Origin: G965213525 sp965213525
GTDB taxonomy: Bacteria; Actinomycetota; Acidimicrobiia; Acidimicrobiales; Poriferisodalaceae
Assembly: GCA_965213525.1 (NCBI GenBank)
Contig: OZ243889.1
Location: 2,728,001 to 2,792,000 of the forward strand
Direction of reading: 5' to 3'
DNA: 64,000 nt
Shown: in pieces, positions 34,891 to 43,150 of the stretch
How the letters are laid out: each line of letters starts with the position of its first letter
Numbering within the stretch: position 1 is the stretch's first letter
Made by a program: the position numbers and the translations under genes
The notes under the pieces: generated by a model
What the model was told of the DNA's origin: nothing
Databases searched by the model: none
The model's input: the letters and a program-made list of their open reading frames with translations, nothing else

Positions 34891-34896
34891 TAGGCT
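34891..34896 (+). promoter_or_regulatory. -10 hexamer TAGGCT, leaderless start of dnaX
   Basis: TAGGCT ends 8 bases before the GTG at 34905, favouring it over the GTG at 34899. Confidence 0.5.
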
Positions 34897-34904
34897 GGGT
34901 GCTC

Positions 34905-36917
34905 GTGGCCCGGTCGCTCTACCGCCGCTACCGCCCGCAGCGGTTCGGCGAGCTCGTCGGGCAGGACCACGTCGTCACCGCACTCACCAACGCCGTGCGA
35001 GACGATCGGGTGGGCCAGGCCTACCTGTTCAGCGGACCCCGTGGCACCGGCAAGACCTCCACCGCCCGCATCCTCGCCAAGGCGCTCAACTGCCACGTCG
35101 TGTCGGGGGGCGAACCCGACGGCACGTGTGAGTCGTGTCGGGCGATCGAACAGGGCAGGTCGCTGGACGTCTTCGAGCTCGATGCGGCCTCGAACCGCGG
35201 CATCGACCAGATGAAGGACCTGCTGTCGACGGTCGCGCTCGGCACCTCGGGCCGCACCAAGGTGTACGTGCTCGACGAGGTCCACATGTTGACCCCCCAG
35301 GCCTCCGCCGCGCTGCTGAAGACCCTGGAGGAACCCCCGGACCACGTGGTCTTCGTCCTGGCCACCACCGATCCCCAGAAGGTGCTGCCCACGATCCGCA
35401 GCCGCACCCAGCACTACGAGTTCCGCCTGCTGCTAGCCGAGCAGCTCGAGTCCCACGTCCGCTCGGTGGCCCGGGCTGCTGACATCGCCGTCGATGACGT
35501 CGTCGTCGACCAGGTGGTCAGGAGAGCTGCGGGCTCGGCTCGCGATGCGCTGTCGGCGCTGGATCAGGTGGCAGCGGGGGGCACGGTCGACGATCCCGAC
35601 GCGCCGGTGGACGGGGTGGTGACCGCGCTGGTCGAACGGGACGCCGGTGCCGTCCTCACCTCGGTGGCAGCCGCCGTCGGGCGGGGGGTCGACCCCCGTG
35701 ATCTGGCCGACGGCCTCGCCCGCCACCTCCGCGACGTGTTCCTGGTGGCGGTGGGTGGGGCGGGTGGGGCGCTCGGGGTGCACCAGCTCGATCGTCTCGG
35801 TGCCGACGCCGACCGCCTCGGGGCTGGGCGTGCCGTCTCGGCTCTGGAGGCGCTCGGCGGCGTGCTGGTCGACCTGCGCCAGGCGACCGACCCGCGCCTG
35901 GTGCTGGAGGCGGCGCTGCTGCGCCTCGCCGCTGACCCGTCCCACGACGAGCTCGCCGCCCTGCGTGCTCGGCTGGATCGGCTCGAGGCCGAGCTGGCGA
36001 CACGACCCGTGGCGGGGCAACCGTCGGCTCTGGCTGTGGTGCCCCCCCAGGCGCCGCCCCCGGCGCCGGTCGACCCGCCGTCGGCCTCGCGAACCGATCC
36101 CCAGGCCCCGACCGCTGCGGCGGCATCAGAAGCGGCCGAGGCCAACGGTGGCGACGACCCGCCACCCGCTGTCCAGGGCGACGACCGGGACGGTGCGCCG
36201 GGTGCGCCAGGGCCGACGCGGCCCGGCGCCGAGGGCCCTGCGGCCGATGCTCGCCGGGCCCTGTCGCGCCAGTCGCCGTCGGTGCGACCCCCAGACGGTG
36301 GCGGCAGTGCGGCGCGGCCACCTGCTCCGCCCCCACCGCTGCCCACGCCCCCGGCGGGCTCGGATGCACCGGCGCCGTCGTCGGTGGGCTCGGGTGCGCC
36401 GGCGCCGCCGTCGGTGGGCTCGGGTGCGCCGGCGCCGCCGTCGGTGGGCTCGGATGCGCCGGCGCCGCCGTCGGTGGGCTCGGGTGCGCCGGCGCCGCCG
36501 TCGGTGGGCACGTCCCCGCTCGGGGAGGTCTGGGAGCGCGAGGTCGTCCCGGGGCTGCCGGCCCGGGCCCGGGCACTGTTCGGCGCCGGCCGCCTCGTCG
36601 AGGCCACCGAGGATGCTGCGGCCTTCGCGCTGCCCAACGGGCCGCACATGGCTCGCTGTGAGACCGTGCGCCGCGATGTCGAGGCGGCCATGGGCCGTGC
36701 CGCCGGACGGCCCGTCACCCTGGTCCTCATGGTCGAGGGCGACGACGTCCCCCCGCTGCGGTCCGCCCCGGCTGGCCGGTCCGCGGGCGCGGCCCCCGAT
36801 GACGAGGCCGTGGACCCCGAGGACCTCGTCGACGCTCCCGCCGGGCTCGACCCGGTCGCTCAGCTGCAGGCGGCGTTCCCGGGGGCACGGCTCGTCGACG
36901 ACACGACCGACGAGTGA
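34905..36917 (+). CDS. dnaX: DNA polymerase III subunit gamma/tau
   Basis: Clamp-loader ATPase that organises the replisome. 670 residues: AAA+ domain with Walker A GPRGTGKTS, zinc cysteines in NCHVVSGGEPDGTCESC, DEVHML and sensor TTDPQKV; then a collar domain; then a long Pro/Ala/Gly linker (about residues 360-540) and a conserved C-terminal segment of tau type. The linker contains five 10-residue repeats (GSGAPAPPSV type). No clear slippery site for a gamma product is seen. The GTG at 34905 gives MARSLYRRYRPQRF, the usual N-terminus. Confidence 0.95.
   Translation: MARSLYRRYRPQRFGELVGQDHVVTALTNAVRDDRVGQAYLFSGPRGTGKTSTARILAKALNCHVVSGGEPDGTCESCRAIEQGRSLDVFELDAASNRGIDQMKDLLSTVALGTSGRTKVYVLDEVHMLTPQASAALLKTLEEPPDHVVFVLATTDPQKVLPTIRSRTQHYEFRLLLAEQLESHVRSVARAADIAVDDVVVDQVVRRAAGSARDALSALDQVAAGGTVDDPDAPVDGVVTALVERDAGAVLTSVAAAVGRGVDPRDLADGLARHLRDVFLVAVGGAGGALGVHQLDRLGADADRLGAGRAVSALEALGGVLVDLRQATDPRLVLEAALLRLAADPSHDELAALRARLDRLEAELATRPVAGQPSALAVVPPQAPPPAPVDPPSASRTDPQAPTAAAASEAAEANGGDDPPPAVQGDDRDGAPGAPGPTRPGAEGPAADARRALSRQSPSVRPPDGGGSAARPPAPPPPLPTPPAGSDAPAPSSVGSGAPAPPSVGSGAPAPPSVGSDAPAPPSVGSGAPAPPSVGTSPLGEVWEREVVPGLPARARALFGAGRLVEATEDAAAFALPNGPHMARCETVRRDVEAAMGRAAGRPVTLVLMVEGDDVPPLRSAPAGRSAGAAPDDEAVDPEDLVDAPAGLDPVAQLQAAFPGARLVDDTTDE
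36357..36506. repeat. 30-bp in-frame tandem repeat in dnaX linker
   Basis: Five consecutive 30-bp units encode GS[GD]APAP[PS]SV. They lengthen the flexible linker of tau without breaking the frame. Confidence 0.95.
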
Positions 36918-36947
36918 TGTTGACTCCCGTCATGAGAGGCAGATGTC

Positions 36948-37310
36948 GTGGGTGAGATCGACCTGTCAGCCCTGTTGGCCCAGGCCCAGCAGATGCAGCA
37001 GCAGCTGGCTGACGCCCAGGAGCAGGCGTCGGCCACCGAGGTGCACGGCAGCGCTGGGGGTGGGGCCGTCTCGGTGAGCGTCACCGGGGGGTTCGAGGCG
37101 ACGGCGGTGCGCATCGACGCCTCGGTGATCGATCCCGAAGACCCCGATCTGTTGGGCGATCTCGTGCTTGCAGCCCTGCGCGATGCGTTGGGCAAGGCCA
37201 GGGCGACCCAGAGCGGCGCCCTCGGTGGTCTCGATGACCTGGCGGGGGGCCTCGGCGGCGTCGCTGGACTGGGGGGTCTGCTCGGAGGCTCACCCGGGTC
37301 CGACGCCTGA
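36948..37310 (+). CDS. ybaB: YbaB/EbfC-family nucleoid-associated protein
   Basis: 120 residues. N-terminal helix rich in Gln (LLAQAQQMQQQLADAQEQ), then VSVTGGFEATAVRIDASV, the family sheet, and a long Gly/Leu-rich tail. It binds DNA and is nearly always between dnaX and recR. The GTG at 36948 has GAGAGG upstream at 36935-36940. Confidence 0.93.
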   Translation: MGEIDLSALLAQAQQMQQQLADAQEQASATEVHGSAGGGAVSVSVTGGFEATAVRIDASVIDPEDPDLLGDLVLAALRDALGKARATQSGALGGLDDLAGGLGGVAGLGGLLGGSPGSDA

Positions 37311-37311
37311 G

Positions 37312-37917
37312 GTGTTGTACGCCGCTCCGGTCCAGGAGCTCATCGACCAGCTCGGCCGCCTGCCCGGCATCGGCCCGAAGTCGGCGCAGCGCCTGGCGTT
37401 CCACCTCCTGAAGCTGCCGTCCCAAGACGCTCGTCGGTTGGCCGATGCCATCACCGAGATGAAGCAGCGGGTCGGGTTCTGCAAGCTGTGCTGGAACATC
37501 GCCGAAGGCGACCGGTGCGACATCTGCCTCGACGAGCGGCGAGACCCCGACGTGTTGGCAGTCGTGGAGGAGCCGCGTGATGTCATCGCGGTGGAGCGCA
37601 CCGGTGAGCACCGGGGCCGCTACCACGTGCTCCAAGGGGCCATCAACCCCCTGGAGGGGGTCGGCCCCGATCAGCTCCGGGTTGCCGAGCTGATCGAGCG
37701 GTTGGCCGCCAGCCCGGTGACCGAGGTCATCCTGTGCACGAACCCGAACCTGGAGGGCGAGGCGACGGCCATGTACCTGGCCCGCCTGCTCGAGCCCTCG
37801 GGTGTGAGGGTGTCTCGGATCGCAAGCGGGCTGCCCGTCGGCGGAGATCTGGAGTATGCCGATGAGCTGACCCTCGGCCGAGCGCTCGAGGGTCGTCGCC
37901 GTCTCGGGGAGACCTGA
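37312..37917 (+). CDS. recR: Recombination mediator protein RecR
   Basis: With RecO and RecF loads RecA on gapped DNA. 201 residues: helix-hairpin-helix (IDQLGRLPGIGPKSAQRLAFHLL), zinc finger CKLCWNIAEGDRCDIC, Toprim domain (VLAVVEEPRDVIAVE) and C-terminal Walker-like segment, all complete. Its GTG starts one base after the ybaB stop, so the dnaX-ybaB-recR operon is translationally linked. Confidence 0.96.
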   Translation: MLYAAPVQELIDQLGRLPGIGPKSAQRLAFHLLKLPSQDARRLADAITEMKQRVGFCKLCWNIAEGDRCDICLDERRDPDVLAVVEEPRDVIAVERTGEHRGRYHVLQGAINPLEGVGPDQLRVAELIERLAASPVTEVILCTNPNLEGEATAMYLARLLEPSGVRVSRIASGLPVGGDLEYADELTLGRALEGRRRLGET

Positions 37918-38164
37918 GACGGTGGAGGGCCCCGGGGCCGGATGGGCGCGGGCGGGAGCACCACCCGACCCCGGGGGATCTTGAAGAGCGAACGAACCCC
38001 ACTGTAGGGCCCCCGGCGCGTGAACGCACGAACTCGCTCGTTGCACTCACCTTACAGTGTTGACGAGCGATCGGAGATCGTGACGACGGGCCCGGCTCGC
38101 AGAGGGAGGCGGCGAACACCCCGCCGGTACCTTGTCCGGTCACACCTCCCCCGGCGACCCTGAA
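37918..38164. other. Intergenic region with palindromes
   Basis: Less GC-rich in its middle than its surroundings. It holds a perfect 12-base palindrome (37928-37939, GGCCCCGGGGCC) just after recR and a near-perfect inverted repeat CACTGTAGG / CCTTACAGTG (38000-38008 and 38050-38059). A TACCTT at 38128-38133 could be a -10 hexamer for the next gene. No RNA gene is recognised. Confidence 0.45.
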
Positions 38165-38638
38165 GTGGTCGACGTGCACGTGTTCATACCGCCCATCCCC
38201 CCGCCGGTGGTGCGAGACGCCGCCGACGTCGCCGTACTGGTCGATGGCCTGCGCTGGCTGGTCGAGGCCGATGAGGCAGCCGTCGTCGGCGTCGAACCCG
38301 ACGCCAGGTTGCGCTGCGTGATCACCAGCGGGGTGGCGGCAGCCGCCGGGACGACCGGTCCGAGCTCATCGACGATGGAGCTGCTGGCCCTGGCTGCGGT
38401 GGCCGCCGGTGCGCACGGGGCCTGGGTCGTCCAGTTGACGGTCGACCACGGGCTCGGGTCGGGCCCTGAGGCCGAGCGGTTGCAGGACCGTCTCCGTGCC
38501 GGCGGGGTCCTGGTCCACGGCATCGTGGACGTGGTCGCCGACGGGGGTCAGACCTGCAAGAGGAGGGCGTCGCCCTGGCCGCCGCCCCCGCACAACGCCG
38601 CCGCACCGAGCCCCCCGCCCCGGCGGCGCAGTTCGTGA
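38165..38638 (+). CDS. Hypothetical protein overlapping the acetyltransferase gene
   Basis: About 157 residues, not recognised. GC3-rich coding pattern through most of its length, with an alternating strand/helix layout (VAVLVDGLRWLVEADEAAVVGV, LLALAAVAAGAHGAWVVQL, LQDRLRAGGVLVHGIVDVV). The order resembles a RadC/JAB-like fold but no HxH metal motif is present, so that is only a guess. The last 30 residues are basic and Pro-rich and lie opposite the 3' end of the convergent acetyltransferase gene (91-base overlap). Start GTG 38165 is uncertain; TTG 38132 is possible. Confidence 0.5.
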   Translation: MVDVHVFIPPIPPPVVRDAADVAVLVDGLRWLVEADEAAVVGVEPDARLRCVITSGVAAAAGTTGPSSSTMELLALAAVAAGAHGAWVVQLTVDHGLGSGPEAERLQDRLRAGGVLVHGIVDVVADGGQTCKRRASPWPPPPHNAAAPSPPPRRRSS

Positions 38639-39726
38639 GCCAGCGTCAGGGCCAGACGGTTGCCCGACATCCCGATGGGGTGCCCCAGCGCGATCGCCCC
38701 GCCGTTGACGTTGACGACGTCGTCAGCGACGCCGAGGTCGTCCATCGACGCCGCAGCGACCGAGGCGAAGGCCTCGTTCAGCTCGTAGAGGGCGACGTCG
38801 CTGCGACTGCGACCCGAGCGGGCCAGGGCGGCGTCGACGGCGCGCGACGGCTGGGTCAACAGCGAGGGGTCGGGGCCGGCCACCTGCCCGTACCCGACCA
38901 CCTCGAACAGCACCTCGAGACCGAGGTCGGCGGCCCGTTCGCGGTTCATGACGACGACGGCGCTGGCGCCGTCAGAGAGCTGGGAGGCGTTCCCGGCGGT
39001 GATGGTGCCGTCGCCCTCGAAGGCTCCGCGCAGCGCCGACAGCGACTCGGTGGTCGTGCCCGGGCGGACGCCTTCGTCGGTGTCGACGACGATCGGGTCG
39101 CCCTTGCGCTGGGGCACCTCGACGCTCACGATCTCGGCGTCGAAGCGGCCGTCCTTGATCGCAGCGGCGGCTCGCTCGTGGGAGGCGGCGGCGATCTCGT
39201 CCTGGCGGGCGCGAGAGATCTGCGAGGCGCGGGAGTACCGCTCGGTGCCGGCGCCCATCAGGCAGGCGTCGAAGGCGCAGAACAATCCGTCGTGCACGAT
39301 GGCGTCGACGAGCTCGCCGTTGCCGTAGCGGTAGCCACCCCGAGCCTTCTCCAGCAGGTACGGGGCGTTCGTCATCGACTCCATGCCCCCGGCCACCACG
39401 ATCTCGGCGTCACCGGCAGCGACCATCTGATCGGCGAGGTAGATGGCGTGCAGCCCCGACAGGCAGACCTTGTTGATCGTGTTGGCCGGGGTGGTCATGG
39501 GGATCCCGGCGCCGACGGCGGCCTGGCGGGCGGGGATCTGGCCGACGCCCGCCTGGAGCACCTGGCCCATGATCACGTAGTCGACCTGGTCAGGGTCCAC
39601 CCCGCCGTCCGCAAGGGCCCCGGTGATCGCCCGGGTGCCGAGCTCTGGGCCGCTGAAGCCGGCCAACGCCCCCGACAGCCTCCCGATCGGCGTGCGAGCG
39701 CCTCCGACGACCACGGTTCCAGGCAT
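38548..39726 (-). CDS. Acetyl-CoA C-acetyltransferase (thiolase)
   Basis: Condenses two acetyl-CoA or cleaves acetoacetyl-CoA. 392 residues from the ATG at 39726, which has AGGAGG 5 bases upstream (39732-39737) and TAGGGT farther up. The nucleophile Cys is in NKVCLSGLHA, the active-site blocks NGGAIALGHPIGMSG and CGGGGQGDALLL are complete. Divergent from the crotonyl-CoA reductase gene 106 bases away, which suggests joint use in the ethylmalonyl-CoA or a butanoate route. Confidence 0.93.
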   Translation of the reverse strand: MPGTVVVGGARTPIGRLSGALAGFSGPELGTRAITGALADGGVDPDQVDYVIMGQVLQAGVGQIPARQAAVGAGIPMTTPANTINKVCLSGLHAIYLADQMVAAGDAEIVVAGGMESMTNAPYLLEKARGGYRYGNGELVDAIVHDGLFCAFDACLMGAGTERYSRASQISRARQDEIAAASHERAAAAIKDGRFDAEIVSVEVPQRKGDPIVVDTDEGVRPGTTTESLSALRGAFEGDGTITAGNASQLSDGASAVVVMNRERAADLGLEVLFEVVGYGQVAGPDPSLLTQPSRAVDAALARSGRSRSDVALYELNEAFASVAAASMDDLGVADDVVNVNGGAIALGHPIGMSGNRLALTLAHELRRRGGGLGAAALCGGGGQGDALLLQV

Positions 39727-39820
39727 GGCGACCTCCTCTGCGTCATCACCGACCCTAAACGCTTCCTCCGCCGCCCGGCGAGGGCTCGCGGCCATCTGGT
39801 GCGCCTCGGTTACCGATGGG

Positions 39821-39826
39821 TAGCTT
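39821..39826 (+). promoter_or_regulatory. -10 hexamer TAGCTT, leaderless start of ccr
   Basis: TAGCTT ends 6 bases before the ATG at 39833. Confidence 0.55.
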
Positions 39827-39832
39827 GCGCGG

Positions 39833-41200
39833 ATGGGGACGACCGACGCCATCAGAGACGCCATCGAGGCCGGCGCTACCGGTGACGAGCTGGCGGCGCT
39901 GCAGCTTCCCGAGTCCTACCGGGCCGCCTTCGTGCGTCGCGACGACGTCGAGATGTTTGAGGGCATGGAGAGCCGCGACAAGGACCCGCGGCAGTCACTG
40001 CACGTCGGGGACGTGGCACGGCCTGACATCGCGCCCGACGAGGTGTTGCTGGCCGTCATGGCCAGCTCGATCAACTTCAACACCGTCTGGTCGGCGATCT
40101 TCGAGCCCCTCGCCACCTTCGGGTTCCTTGACCGGATGGCTCGAGAGGGCGAGCACGAGGCCCGCCACGCCCGCGACGAGCACGTCGTGGGGTCCGACGC
40201 CTCTGGGGTGGTGCTGCGCGTCGGGGCCGCCGTGCGCGACTGGTCACCGGGCGATCGCGTGAGCGTGCACTGCAACTACGTCGACGACCAGTCCCACACC
40301 GCCCACGACGACTCGATGATGGCGGCCAACCAGCGCATCTGGGGCTTCGAGACCAACTTCGGCGGCCTGGCCGACCTGGCGGTGGTCAAGGCCAACCAGC
40401 TCATGCCCAAGCCCTCCCACCTCACGTGGGAGGAGGCCGCGGTGAACGCACTGTGCGCATCGACGTCGTACCGCATGCTGGTGTCGGACAACGCGGCCCG
40501 CATGAAGCAGGGCGACGTGGTCCTCGTGTGGGGGGCGACGGGCGGCCTGGGCGGCTACGCCGTGCAGCTGGTGCTCAACGGCGGCGGCACCCCGGTCGGG
40601 GTGGTCTCCTCACCAGCCAAGGCCGAGCTGCTCCGGTCCATCGGGGTCGAGCGGGTCATCGACCGCAAGGCCGAGGGCTACCGGTTCTGGGACGGCGACG
40701 CCCAGGACGAGAGCGAGTGGCGCCGCTTCGGGAAGAAGGTGCGAGAGGTGGCCGGGGAGGATCCCGGCATCGTCTTCGAGCACCCGGGGCGTGAGACGAT
40801 GGGCGCGTCGGTGTTCGCCGCCGCCCGGGGCGGGACGATCGTGACCTGCGCGGCGACGTCGGGGTACATGATCGAGTACGACAACCGGCACCTGTGGATG
40901 AAGCTCAAGCGCATCGTGGCGTCGCACTTCGCCAACTACGCCGAGGCCTGGGAGATGAACCGGCTCATCGACCGGGGCGCCATCCAACCGATCATGTCGG
41001 CGAGCTACCCCCTCACCGAGGTCGGTGAGGCGGCGCGCTCGGTGCACCGCAACGAGCACGAGGGCAAGATCGCCGTCCGCTGCCTCGCTTCGGCCGACGG
41101 CCTCGGCATCGACGACCCGGCCAAGCGGGCCAGCATCGGTGAGGACCGCATCACCGCCTTCCGACGTCACGCCGCCGCCCTCGCCCACGCCCCGGGCTGA
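39833..41200 (+). CDS. ccr: Crotonyl-CoA carboxylase/reductase
   Basis: Reduces crotonyl-CoA with NADPH, fixing CO2 to give ethylmalonyl-CoA. 455 residues of the medium-chain dehydrogenase superfamily without zinc: GSDASGVVLRVGAAV, NYVDDQSHTAHDDSMMAANQRIWGFETNFGG (split here by strand), WGATGGLGGYAVQLVL nucleotide loop and FEHPGRETMGASVF are typical of the Ccr group. The ethylmalonyl-CoA epimerase and mutase are not in the window. The frame continues in phase after the TGA for 52 codons. Confidence 0.9.
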   Translation: MGTTDAIRDAIEAGATGDELAALQLPESYRAAFVRRDDVEMFEGMESRDKDPRQSLHVGDVARPDIAPDEVLLAVMASSINFNTVWSAIFEPLATFGFLDRMAREGEHEARHARDEHVVGSDASGVVLRVGAAVRDWSPGDRVSVHCNYVDDQSHTAHDDSMMAANQRIWGFETNFGGLADLAVVKANQLMPKPSHLTWEEAAVNALCASTSYRMLVSDNAARMKQGDVVLVWGATGGLGGYAVQLVLNGGGTPVGVVSSPAKAELLRSIGVERVIDRKAEGYRFWDGDAQDESEWRRFGKKVREVAGEDPGIVFEHPGRETMGASVFAAARGGTIVTCAATSGYMIEYDNRHLWMKLKRIVASHFANYAEAWEMNRLIDRGAIQPIMSASYPLTEVGEAARSVHRNEHEGKIAVRCLASADGLGIDDPAKRASIGEDRITAFRRHAAALAHAPG

Positions 41201-41359
41201 GCCGTCCACACCGTCGCCGAGGACGTCCTCGACGCCGTCGTCGCCCACACCTCGGTGCCCGTCGGCTGGGCCGCCGCTGGTGATCCTCGGCGTGCGTCGA
41301 TGTTCGATGCCGCCGCGGCCGGGTACGAACCGGTCACCACTTCCCAGGAGGCACCCTGA
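41201..41359 (+). other. In-phase open segment after the ccr stop codon
   Basis: Fifty-two sense codons follow the ccr TGA in the same frame (AVHTVAEDVLDAVVAHTSVP...) and end in a TGA two bases before the next gene's ATG. Codon choice is GC3-rich as in genes. It has no early start; a GTG at 41255 is the first. It could be a decayed 3' end, a tiny gene or chance. Confidence 0.35.
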
Positions 41360-41360
41360 C

Positions 41361-41657
41361 ATGCCCGAGACCCCCGATGTGATGACCGTGACCCAGCCCG
41401 TCACCGACGACTCGATCCGGGTCCGCCAGGTCACCCACTACCAGTTCAGCTGGATCGCCCAGGAGCCGGGTCAGAGCGGGGTGTGGACGCTCCAGCTGGT
41501 GATGGACCAGGGCGCCTGGGAAGAGGTGCTCACCGTCGACGAAGACGACGCCGACGTGCTCCAGGACCTGCTCTCGGCGTCCAAGCCGGTGCACTACGAC
41601 GTCGGTCGACGGGTCCTGCTGTTCGGGACCGTCCCCGTGGGCGCGACCACCGCCTGA
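41361..41657 (+). CDS. Small conserved-looking hypothetical protein
   Basis: 98 residues, not recognised. Strand-rich sequence (IRVRQVTHYQFSWIAQEPGQ, VWTLQLVMDQGAWEEVLTVD, DDADVLQDLLSASKPVHYD, RRVLLFGTVPVG) resembles a small beta-barrel domain. The ATG at 41361 has CAGGAGG upstream at 41346-41352, a clear ribosome site. Probably cotranscribed with ccr; a strong hairpin follows it. Confidence 0.72.
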   Translation: MPETPDVMTVTQPVTDDSIRVRQVTHYQFSWIAQEPGQSGVWTLQLVMDQGAWEEVLTVDEDDADVLQDLLSASKPVHYDVGRRVLLFGTVPVGATTA

Positions 41658-41674
41658 CGAGCGCCTCGTGGGGT

Positions 41675-41708
41675 CGTGCCGGCGGGGACGTCGAGCCCCG
41701 TCGGCACG
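41675..41708. terminator. 13-bp hairpin between convergent genes
   Basis: Arms 41675-41687 and 41696-41708 pair over 13 bases with one G-U, around an 8-base loop. It lies between the ends of the small hypothetical gene and cysS and probably stops transcription from both sides. Confidence 0.7.
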
Positions 41709-41746
41709 CACTCGGCCGAGGCCCCGGGCAGCGCCGGAGCGTCGGG

Positions 41747-43138
41747 TCAGCCCCGGTGCCAGATGGTGCCGTCCGGCCCATCCTCGACGACCACGCCCCG
41801 AGCGGCCAGCTCGTCGCGGATGACGTCGCTGGTGGCGAAGTCGCGGTCGCGTCGAGCCTGGGTCCGTCGGGCGACGAGCTCGTCGATCTCGGTTGCGTCG
41901 CCAGCGGTCCGCGTCGTCGCGTCGCCCGCCTCGTCGTCGAGGACGAGACCGAGCGCACCGCCCAGCTCGACGAGGGTGGCCACCGCCTCCCCGGCGCGGT
42001 CGTCCTCGCCCGCGTCGAGTGCGGCGTTGGCCGAGCGCGCCAGGCCGAACAGCACCTCAGCGGCTTGGGGCGTACCGAGATCATCGTCCATCACCTCGGT
42101 GAAGCGCCCCACCGCCGCCGCGTCACGCCCGCCCACCTCCACACCGGCCCGCCGGATGCGACGGACGGCGGCGTCGAGGCGACGGACCCCCTCGGCCGCA
42201 GCGCCTAGGGCCGCCGAGCCCACCTCGGTGGTGTGCCGGTAGTGGGTCTGCAACAGCAGCAGCCGCAGCGCCCTCGGATCACGTCCGGCGAGCACGTCCC
42301 CGAGGGTCGTGAAGTTGCCGAGCGACTTCGACATCTTGTCGCCGCCCACGTTCACCATCCCCGAGTGGACCCAGTGGCGAGCGAAGCGGCGATCCAGGGC
42401 CTCGGCCTGGGCCAGCTCGTTCTCGTGGTGGGGGAAGGCGAGGTCGTCCCCGCCTCCGTGCACGTCGAACTCGTCGCCGAGCAGGGCGGCCGACATGGCG
42501 ACGCACTCGGTGTGCCACCCGGGGCGCCCGGCCCCCCACGGTGTCGACCACGACGGCTCTCCCGGCTTGGCCTCCTTCCACAGGGCGAAGTCGAGCGGCG
42601 AGCGCTTGTGCTCGTCGACGTCGACCCTCGACCCGGCGCCCTCGAGCAGGTCCTGCACGTCGCGACCCGTCAGCCGGCCGTAGCCCCGATGGCCGGGCAC
42701 GTCGAAGTACACGCCCCGCCCTTCCACCGCATACGCCGACCCGGCGTCCACCAGCTCGGCGATGACGTCGACCATCCCGGCGACGTGGGCGGTGGCGTGG
42801 GGCCGCTCGTCGGGGGCCAGCACGCCGAGTGCGTCCAGCTGGTCGACGTAGACCTCGGTGAACTGCTCGGCCACCTCGGGTTCGCCCCGCCCCTCGGCCG
42901 CAGCGCGAGCGATGATCTTGTCGTCGATGTCGGTGATGTTGGTGACCATGCGAACGCGCAGGCCGCGCCAGGCGAGGTAGCGCCGCAGGACGTCGTAGGT
43001 GAGAGCGGTGCGGGCGTGGCCGACGTGGGGGACGTCGTAGACCGTCGGGCCGCACACGTACATGCTCACCTCGCCGGGCGCCCTGGTCTCCAGGGGCACC
43101 ACGGCGCGCCGGAGCGTGTCGTACAACCGGATGGTCAC
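41747..43138 (-). CDS. cysS: Cysteinyl-tRNA synthetase
   Basis: Charges tRNA-Cys. 463 residues, normal length. CGPTVYDVPHVGHART gives the zinc Cys and HVGH (HIGH) motif, GWHTECVAMS and HHENELAQ the other zinc ligands, and KMSKSLGN the ATP loop. The C-terminal DALR-like helical domain is complete. The GTG at 43138 lies 6 bases after TAGACT. A close paralogue, mshC, sits 1.5 kb upstream on the same strand. Confidence 0.96.
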   Translation of the reverse strand: MTIRLYDTLRRAVVPLETRAPGEVSMYVCGPTVYDVPHVGHARTALTYDVLRRYLAWRGLRVRMVTNITDIDDKIIARAAAEGRGEPEVAEQFTEVYVDQLDALGVLAPDERPHATAHVAGMVDVIAELVDAGSAYAVEGRGVYFDVPGHRGYGRLTGRDVQDLLEGAGSRVDVDEHKRSPLDFALWKEAKPGEPSWSTPWGAGRPGWHTECVAMSAALLGDEFDVHGGGDDLAFPHHENELAQAEALDRRFARHWVHSGMVNVGGDKMSKSLGNFTTLGDVLAGRDPRALRLLLLQTHYRHTTEVGSAALGAAAEGVRRLDAAVRRIRRAGVEVGGRDAAAVGRFTEVMDDDLGTPQAAEVLFGLARSANAALDAGEDDRAGEAVATLVELGGALGLVLDDEAGDATTRTAGDATEIDELVARRTQARRDRDFATSDVIRDELAARGVVVEDGPDGTIWHRG

Positions 43139-43144
43139 GACCGA

Positions 43145-43150
43145 AGTCTA
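43145..43150 (-). promoter_or_regulatory. -10 hexamer TAGACT, leaderless start of cysS
   Basis: TAGACT ends 6 bases before the GTG at 43138. Confidence 0.55.

Noticed and set aside
34696..34893. Small frame after tRNA-Ser(GGA)
   Set aside because: It overlaps the SRP RNA, whose conserved core explains the sequence.
34905..36917. Programmed frameshift making a gamma form of DnaX
   Set aside because: No slippery A- or T-rich heptamer with a following stem was found at the domain border.
37928..37939. GGCCCCGGGGCC palindrome after recR as a terminator
   Set aside because: A 12-base palindrome without a loop cannot form a proper hairpin; it may be chance in GC-rich DNA.
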